Positions 59,355 to 64,000 of a stretch of DNA of 64,000 nt are shown here, piece after piece. Origin of the DNA: Henricia sp. BOLD:AAB3569. Its lineage: Eukaryota; Echinodermata; Asteroidea; Spinulosida; Echinasteridae. Within the stretch, counting starts at the first letter, position 1; every line of letters begins with the position of its first letter. Position numbers and translations under genes: made by a program. Where the stretch lies: NCBI GenBank assembly GCA_037783545.1, contig JBBELK010000030.1, positions 186,001 through 250,000 on the forward strand. The letters are read 5' to 3'. The notes beneath the pieces are model-generated. The model was not told the DNA's origin. It did not search any database and saw nothing but the letters and a program-made list of their open reading frames with translations.

Positions 59355-60795
59355 TTAAAGGCCCAGTATATAATTTGCAGATAAAACTTTTTGACGAATT
59401 CCACGAACAACATCATTTCATAAGAATAATGTTGATAAACTGCCTTGTAGAAATTTCAGCCACATAGATGCAGTAATACTTAAGAAAACCTTAAAAATCC
59501 ATGCATGGTTTTTGTGTTATATGAATGGTAAAAAAAATGTTTTCATACAATCTTTTTTTTTTTAAATATAAAAAGCACCTTCAGTTGGCAATTTCTACTG
59601 CACCATTTTACACAGGAAGAAATCATGTGGTGTTTGTTACCATTGCTGTCAACACTTTTAGTCTTTTTTTTTCCCTGGTCAACTCATGAAGTATACTTTG
59701 GGTCACTGCACAAATGTGGTGATTCTGCGTCAAACCTAGCCTTGGTTAGGCGTTCGTCGATAGTCCAGGGCGTGATGAGTTAGGACGCCCGTTGTCCGTG
59801 GCAGTGGCGCGTTTCTCCAACGTGGCACAAGTTTATGCAAATTACCTTCAGTGGTATGAATGCCTTGTGTCAAGCGCAACGATCACCTTTGTTTTTCTTT
59901 ATTTTTGCGCTTGCGCAAAAATAAAGAAAACACAACATTGAATGGGGAAATTAAGTCTTTAAAGGTTTTGTGAAGTGAACATTACCAAATCAAAGATTGG
60001 TTCTCCTGGAAACACAGGGGCAAGCACAATTTTTTTTTCGCAAAGAACGTGTATCCTTTTATGCATTACGGGCATATGGTAGGGATGAATCATAGGAAGG
60101 GACAACACTTGTTTAAAGTTATTGGCGAATTTAATTAGAAATATTACCAGTGTATAAACCTTCATAAGAATCGGAGAAACTTGTTTTCAACGTCGGCAAC
60201 CCAATTAAAGGGACACAACGTCTTTGTTCGGCTATTTAATTACGGGACATTTTGACGATCTTTTTTTACAAGGACCATCACAAAATTATTGTCAAGGATG
60301 CTGTATCACTTACTTGTAATTACGTAAACAGTATAGGCCGGTGTTACCTTTAATTTTGATGATAAACTCTGCAACTAATGCAAAAATGTGCTGCGCCTCA
60401 TTTGAAATTTTGAAAGGGATGATGACGTCAACCATGGAACGGATTGCATGGAATTATTTTGGAAGACATCAAGATTGATGCCTTGTTTGTATGTAAAAAT
60501 CTGTTGTTTTCTGACTCACACCCTCTCAAGTCCCTGCGCCGAACTGCAAAAGATGGTGACTTACATGGAACGTATTATTTATAAATAGGCAACCCTTTGT
60601 AAGAGTTGTCCCTTCCTTTAAGGCTTTTGAAAATAGATAGGTTTTCAGAGAATAATTTTAAACCACGTTTTTTAACCTAAAACATAATAAATCATTTGCT
60701 TGGTGCAGAAGCACTGTTTAGATTTTCCTGCATATAATTTTTCTTGTGCAGAATATACCATGCATTTTGAGCATCAAAAAAGTTCTGCACCTAGC
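59355..60795. other. 3' flank of the WD40 gene
   Basis: 59395-59700 contains the gataaactgccttgtagaaat repeat followed by the caccttcagttggcaattt repeat in the same order as elsewhere, so these two belong to one larger element. Beyond 59950 I see no feature. Confidence 0.5.
59893..59930 (+). promoter_or_regulatory. Hairpin carrying AATAAA, possible 3' end signal
   Basis: Two perfect 18-bp arms (59893-59910 and 59913-59930) are separated by TT. The right arm contains AATAAA (59920-59925) and, by symmetry, the left arm carries it on the minus strand. It lies 566 bp past the WD40 stop codon. Use as a polyadenylation signal is inference. Confidence 0.45.
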
Positions 60796-60802
60796 TCGAA
60801 TG

Positions 60803-60855
60803 CCTCTGGCTGCAGACATCTTTATGTGTGACGGCCAGAGCAGTAGACCTTTCCC
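60803..60855 (+). repeat. Palindrome arm left of the LINE
   Basis: aatgcctctggctgcagaca then tgtgtgacggccagagcagt is nearly the reverse complement of 63850-63902. About 46 of 52 positions agree by eye. Confidence 0.8.
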
Positions 60856-60939
60856 AGCGGCCAGACTTTTTTGTAGCAAATTTGCTACATACATTGTGCC
60901 AGATTTTCCTTTCACCCAGGACAGAGATTTCCAAAGTTA

Positions 60940-62291
60940 GGGTACCTACACAACGAGGAACTCATGTCTTTTCGAAGAGAAAGGATCGAAACGCCAAGGG
61001 AGGCGGAGGAGTTTTTATTGCAATTAAAGATTCTGTTTCACGCATTGAGAGACTAGATTTAACTCAAGAAGGAAGCGAACAAATTTGGTGTCAGTTGCTT
61101 ATTGGGCATGAAAATATTTTCATAGGGAGTTACTACAGGCCTCCGTCTGAAAAGGACGATCTTGACCGACTAAATGTCAGCCTGAGTAAAATCCAACAGG
61201 AAATAAAGTCACCGTATATCATCTTAGGTGGAGACTTCAATATCCCAAACATGAAATGGTCTACGGATATCACCGAAGCGCATGGACTTGTCCAAAACCA
61301 GATTTTGACTATATCAGACGACTATGGTATGGACCAGTTAGTTACCTTTACAACACGGAGAGATAGCAATGGAACAGAAAATATTTTGGATCTTTGTTTT
61401 ACTACAAGACCATCACATGTTAGTCATGTTTACCCTTATGCACCTATCGCAGACCATAGCATTGTCATGGTGGACATTAGAACTGAGACTCCCAAAGTAG
61501 TAAAACCATCAAGAACTGTATACGTTTGGAACAAAATGGATGAGCAGGCTTACAAAAATGATGTCCGGAACTTCACTGAAGATTTTTTGCACGACAACCC
61601 AGAAGGGAGGACGGTGAATGAAAACTGGTGTTTGATTAGGGATACCATCACAAGCCTTGTTGAGAAGCACGTCCCAAGTAAACAGTTAAAGGGCAAATGC
61701 CATCCGCCCTGGTTTACATACAGGCACAAAAGATTATGTAGAAAAAAGGAGCGTTGTTATATCAAGGCTAAAAAGCACGGGGGACAACAGCAATGGGACA
61801 AGTTCAAGAGAATTCGGAACGAAGTTGACAAAGAACTACGTAAAGCAAGTAGAAACTACATCGCAGAACTATCAACATCTGAAGATACAAAGAAATTTTG
61901 GAATTTCATCAGGTCACGTAAAAAAGATAACGTGGGTATTCAGACCTTGAAGACCGGGGATGAGACCATTGTAGATGACCAAGCCAAGGCTGAAAAATTA
62001 GCAGATCAATTTCAGAGTGTATTTTCCAAAGAAGGTTCAAATCTTCCAACCTTGCCTCCTTCTCCATTTCCAGACATGCCAGATATCGACATTACTGTCG
62101 ACGGTGTGGAGAAGCTTCTTACTTCATTGAAGACCAACAAAGCAGTCGGCCCAGATGATATTCCAAATGCAGCCCTCAAGATCGCCGCAGCCGAGCTGGC
62201 ACCCACCTTGCAGTTTATGTTCAAACGTAGTCTAGACAAGAGTGAGCTGCCAGAAGATTGGAAACGGGCAAACATCACCCCTATATTTTAA
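60940..62291 (+). pseudogene. LINE ORF2, endonuclease and RT start; ends at premature stop
   Basis: An open frame of roughly 450 residues is left of the element's main protein. GGGGVFIAIK and the APE-type LGGDFNIPNMKW (catalytic D and N) and the DHSIV block mark the endonuclease. LTSLKTNKAVGPDDIPNAAL and WKRANITPIF mark RT entry. TAA at 62289-62291 falls where a lysine codon is normally found, consistent with a single substitution. The endonuclease lacks its first third. Confidence 0.88.
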
Positions 62292-63607
62292 AAAGGTGCC
62301 AAGTCAGACCCGGCAAATTACCGCCCCATTTCACTTACAAGTGTTTGTTGTAAGTTAATGGAGCACATACTTGATAGTCAAATCATGAAGTTCCTTTCTG
62401 AAAATAATATCCTTTCGGATGTTCAGCATGCCTTCAGGAAAGCACGATCCTGTGACACCCAACTTATTACCACTCTTCACGATCTGGCTTCAAACCATAG
62501 GCTAATAAGCATCAAACTACAGACATAGCAGTACTTGATTTTTGCAAGGCGTTTGACGTCGTACCTCATCAACGTCTACTCCAAAAGTTAGGTTATTATG
62601 GTATCCGAAATAAACTCCTGATGTGGATTGAATCATTCCTGACAAATCGTACTCAGAGAGTTGTCGTAAATGGCAAAATGTCACCATGGAGACCTGTACT
62701 GAGTGGCGTCCCTCAGGGAACTGTGTTGGGTCCACATCTTTTCATCCTTTTTATAAACGACATTACAGAGGTTGTTAATTCAACTATTAGGCTCTTCGCT
62801 GATGATTGCATCATCTACAAACCAGTCAACTTCCACGAAGACGAGACTTCTTTCCAGAATGATCTTACAAATCTCGTCGCCTGGTCGGATAAATGGGGTA
62901 TGAAGTTTAATGCATTGAAATGTAAAGTCATGAGGATCTCAAGAAAGCGACAACCTGGAAAGACAAATTACACCCTACTTGGACAAACTTTAGAAGAAGT
63001 CAAAGAAGATAAGTATTTAGGGGTAATTATCCAAAATAATCTAAAATGGGAGAAGCAATCACAATATGCTGCGGTTAAGGCTACAAAAATGTTAAAATTC
63101 ATTCAGCGAAACTTCTATCATTGCTCCAAGACCGTCAAAGAAAACTTGTATAAAACCATCGTTCAGCCACATCTTGAATATGCTTCATGTGCTTGGAACC
63201 CAGGAACTAAGCAAAATAGGGATGTTCTTCAGAAAGTTCAACGGAGGGCAGCCAGGTTTGTTCACGGAAACTACAAGTTTCAATCAAGTGTGACCGAAAT
63301 GTTAGAAGTCCTGGGGTGGGATTCCATTGAGACTAGACGACAGGGACAACGACTACAGTCTTTTTATAAGATGATTCTTGGCGAAATCGACATCGACCCT
63401 GGTTGTTACATCAAACCCAAAATTAGTCGTTCTAGACGCACTCACGACAGACAATTTGATGTCTTTCGGTATACATCTACTCCATTCGGTCAGTCTTTTT
63501 TTCCAGAGGTGGTTACAATGTGGAACTCCCTACCTCAAAAAGCAGTCGACATTACATCTGCCAAGACTTTTAGATCATTTATCCAGACATGGCCTAAGGT
63601 TCATTAA
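62292..63607 (+). pseudogene. LINE ORF2, RT core and C-terminus; frameshifted
   Basis: After the stop the same frame continues (SDPANYRPISLTSVCCKLME, HAFRKARSCDTQLITTLHDL) until a shift between about 62500 and 62522. The shifted frame then runs to the end: motif A VLDFCKAFDVV, motif B SGVPQGTVLGP, motif C LFADD, then SCAWNPGTKQNRDVLQKVQR and ending at TAA 63605-63607. Catalytic aspartates are present, but at least two lesions make this copy inactive. Confidence 0.88.
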
Positions 63608-63849
63608 GTACTCTCAACTACGGCGGTAGGAAATTTTTCTCTACCTAATTATGGCCAATACCTACATGTAACCCAGCACCACTCTCGTCAAGCTTCCGGT
63701 GATAGTCCCTAGTGGACCGTTTGGAAGTAGATTCTACAAGGTACAAGGTACAAGAGGCGATGATCATTCTGCAAGTTCCATTGCCGTTTCAAAAATGGCG
63801 ACGGCCTTCTGGGTGTGTTGTAATTGCATTGGGCGCGTAGCATGCCCAA

Positions 63850-63902
63850 AAAAGTATACCGCTCTGGCCGTCACACATAAGATGTGTGCAGCAAAAGGCA
63901 TT
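63850..63902 (-). repeat. Palindrome arm right of the LINE
   Basis: gtataccgctctggccgtca then cacataagatgtgtgcagca-aaggcatt pairs with 60803-60855. Removing the LINE would leave a foldback element of roughly 300 bp. Confidence 0.8.
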
Positions 63903-63909
63903 AGGGCTA

Positions 63910-64000
63910 TTTTCACCTTATTCCAGAAAGTTCTTTCCACAGTAAATGGTCCATTTCATGAGCAAGATGATATTTGCAGACAAAATAAAGGAAATAACAA
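63910..64000. other. Window end, nothing recognised
   Basis: About 90 bases with no repeat, frame or signal that I can assign. Confidence 0.4.

Larger units (their letters stand above)
60940..63755 (+). mobile_element. 5'-truncated CR1-group non-LTR retrotransposon
   Basis: The element has a partial endonuclease domain, a reverse transcriptase and a C-terminal region, then a short 3'UTR ending in tacaaggtacaaggtacaag, a 7-bp tandem tail of CR1/L2 style. The 5' UTR, any ORF1 and the endonuclease N-terminus are missing. It appears inserted in an older palindromic repeat (60803-60855 and 63850-63902). Confidence 0.88.

Overview
The window is eukaryotic nuclear DNA: it is intron-rich and AT-rich, has GT-AG splice sites, and is densely packed with tRNA-derived SINEs, LINE remnants and short foldback (MITE-like) transposons. 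The mix of deuterostome-style SINEs (a tRNA head followed by a 'tgcccttgggcaaggcact' block), CR1-group LINEs and a Tc1-like fragment suggests a marine invertebrate, perhaps an echinoderm or other ambulacrarian. That taxonomic call is inference only.

One gene dominates. A single plus-strand gene of 39 coding exons can be chained by eye from the ATG at 10551 to the TGA at 59352-59354. Every splice junction keeps the reading phase, and the exons sum to 5,730 nt, or 1,909 codons plus stop. It encodes a long WD40-repeat protein that most resembles the WDR97/WDR87 family. WD40 blades occupy about residues 40-705 (two propellers, inferred). They are followed by an acidic linker, a conserved block (about 905-1060), a HEAT-like helical segment (about 1100-1235), a basic low-complexity region, and a C-terminal block (about 1690-1909). 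The gene name is a family-level judgement made without a database search.

Layout. 1-1725: no firm gene, only a possible 3' terminal exon with a polyadenylation signal. 2.9-6.2 kb: an inverted repeat pair enclosing a large degenerate tandem array. 8.8-10.3 kb: a long repeat copy, a TTAA-flanked foldback element, and a C-rich minisatellite just upstream of the gene. 10.5-59.4 kb: the WD40 gene, whose introns hold nearly all the mobile elements. 59.4-60.8 kb: 3' flank with a hairpin carrying AATAAA. 60.9-63.75 kb: a broken, 5'-truncated CR1-group LINE that appears to sit inside an older palindromic repeat.

The strongest non-gene signal is a recurring kind of element: a foldback, usually with terminal inverted repeats, whose interior is saturated with degenerate copies of one short motif. 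The motif differs from element to element (GCAACTGG, ACGAGTTG, TTACGA, CACAAGTCC, GACGACTTG, ATTACAAT, TTTCGCCCCAAAACC). At least seven occur in this window, and no ordinary feature type describes them well.
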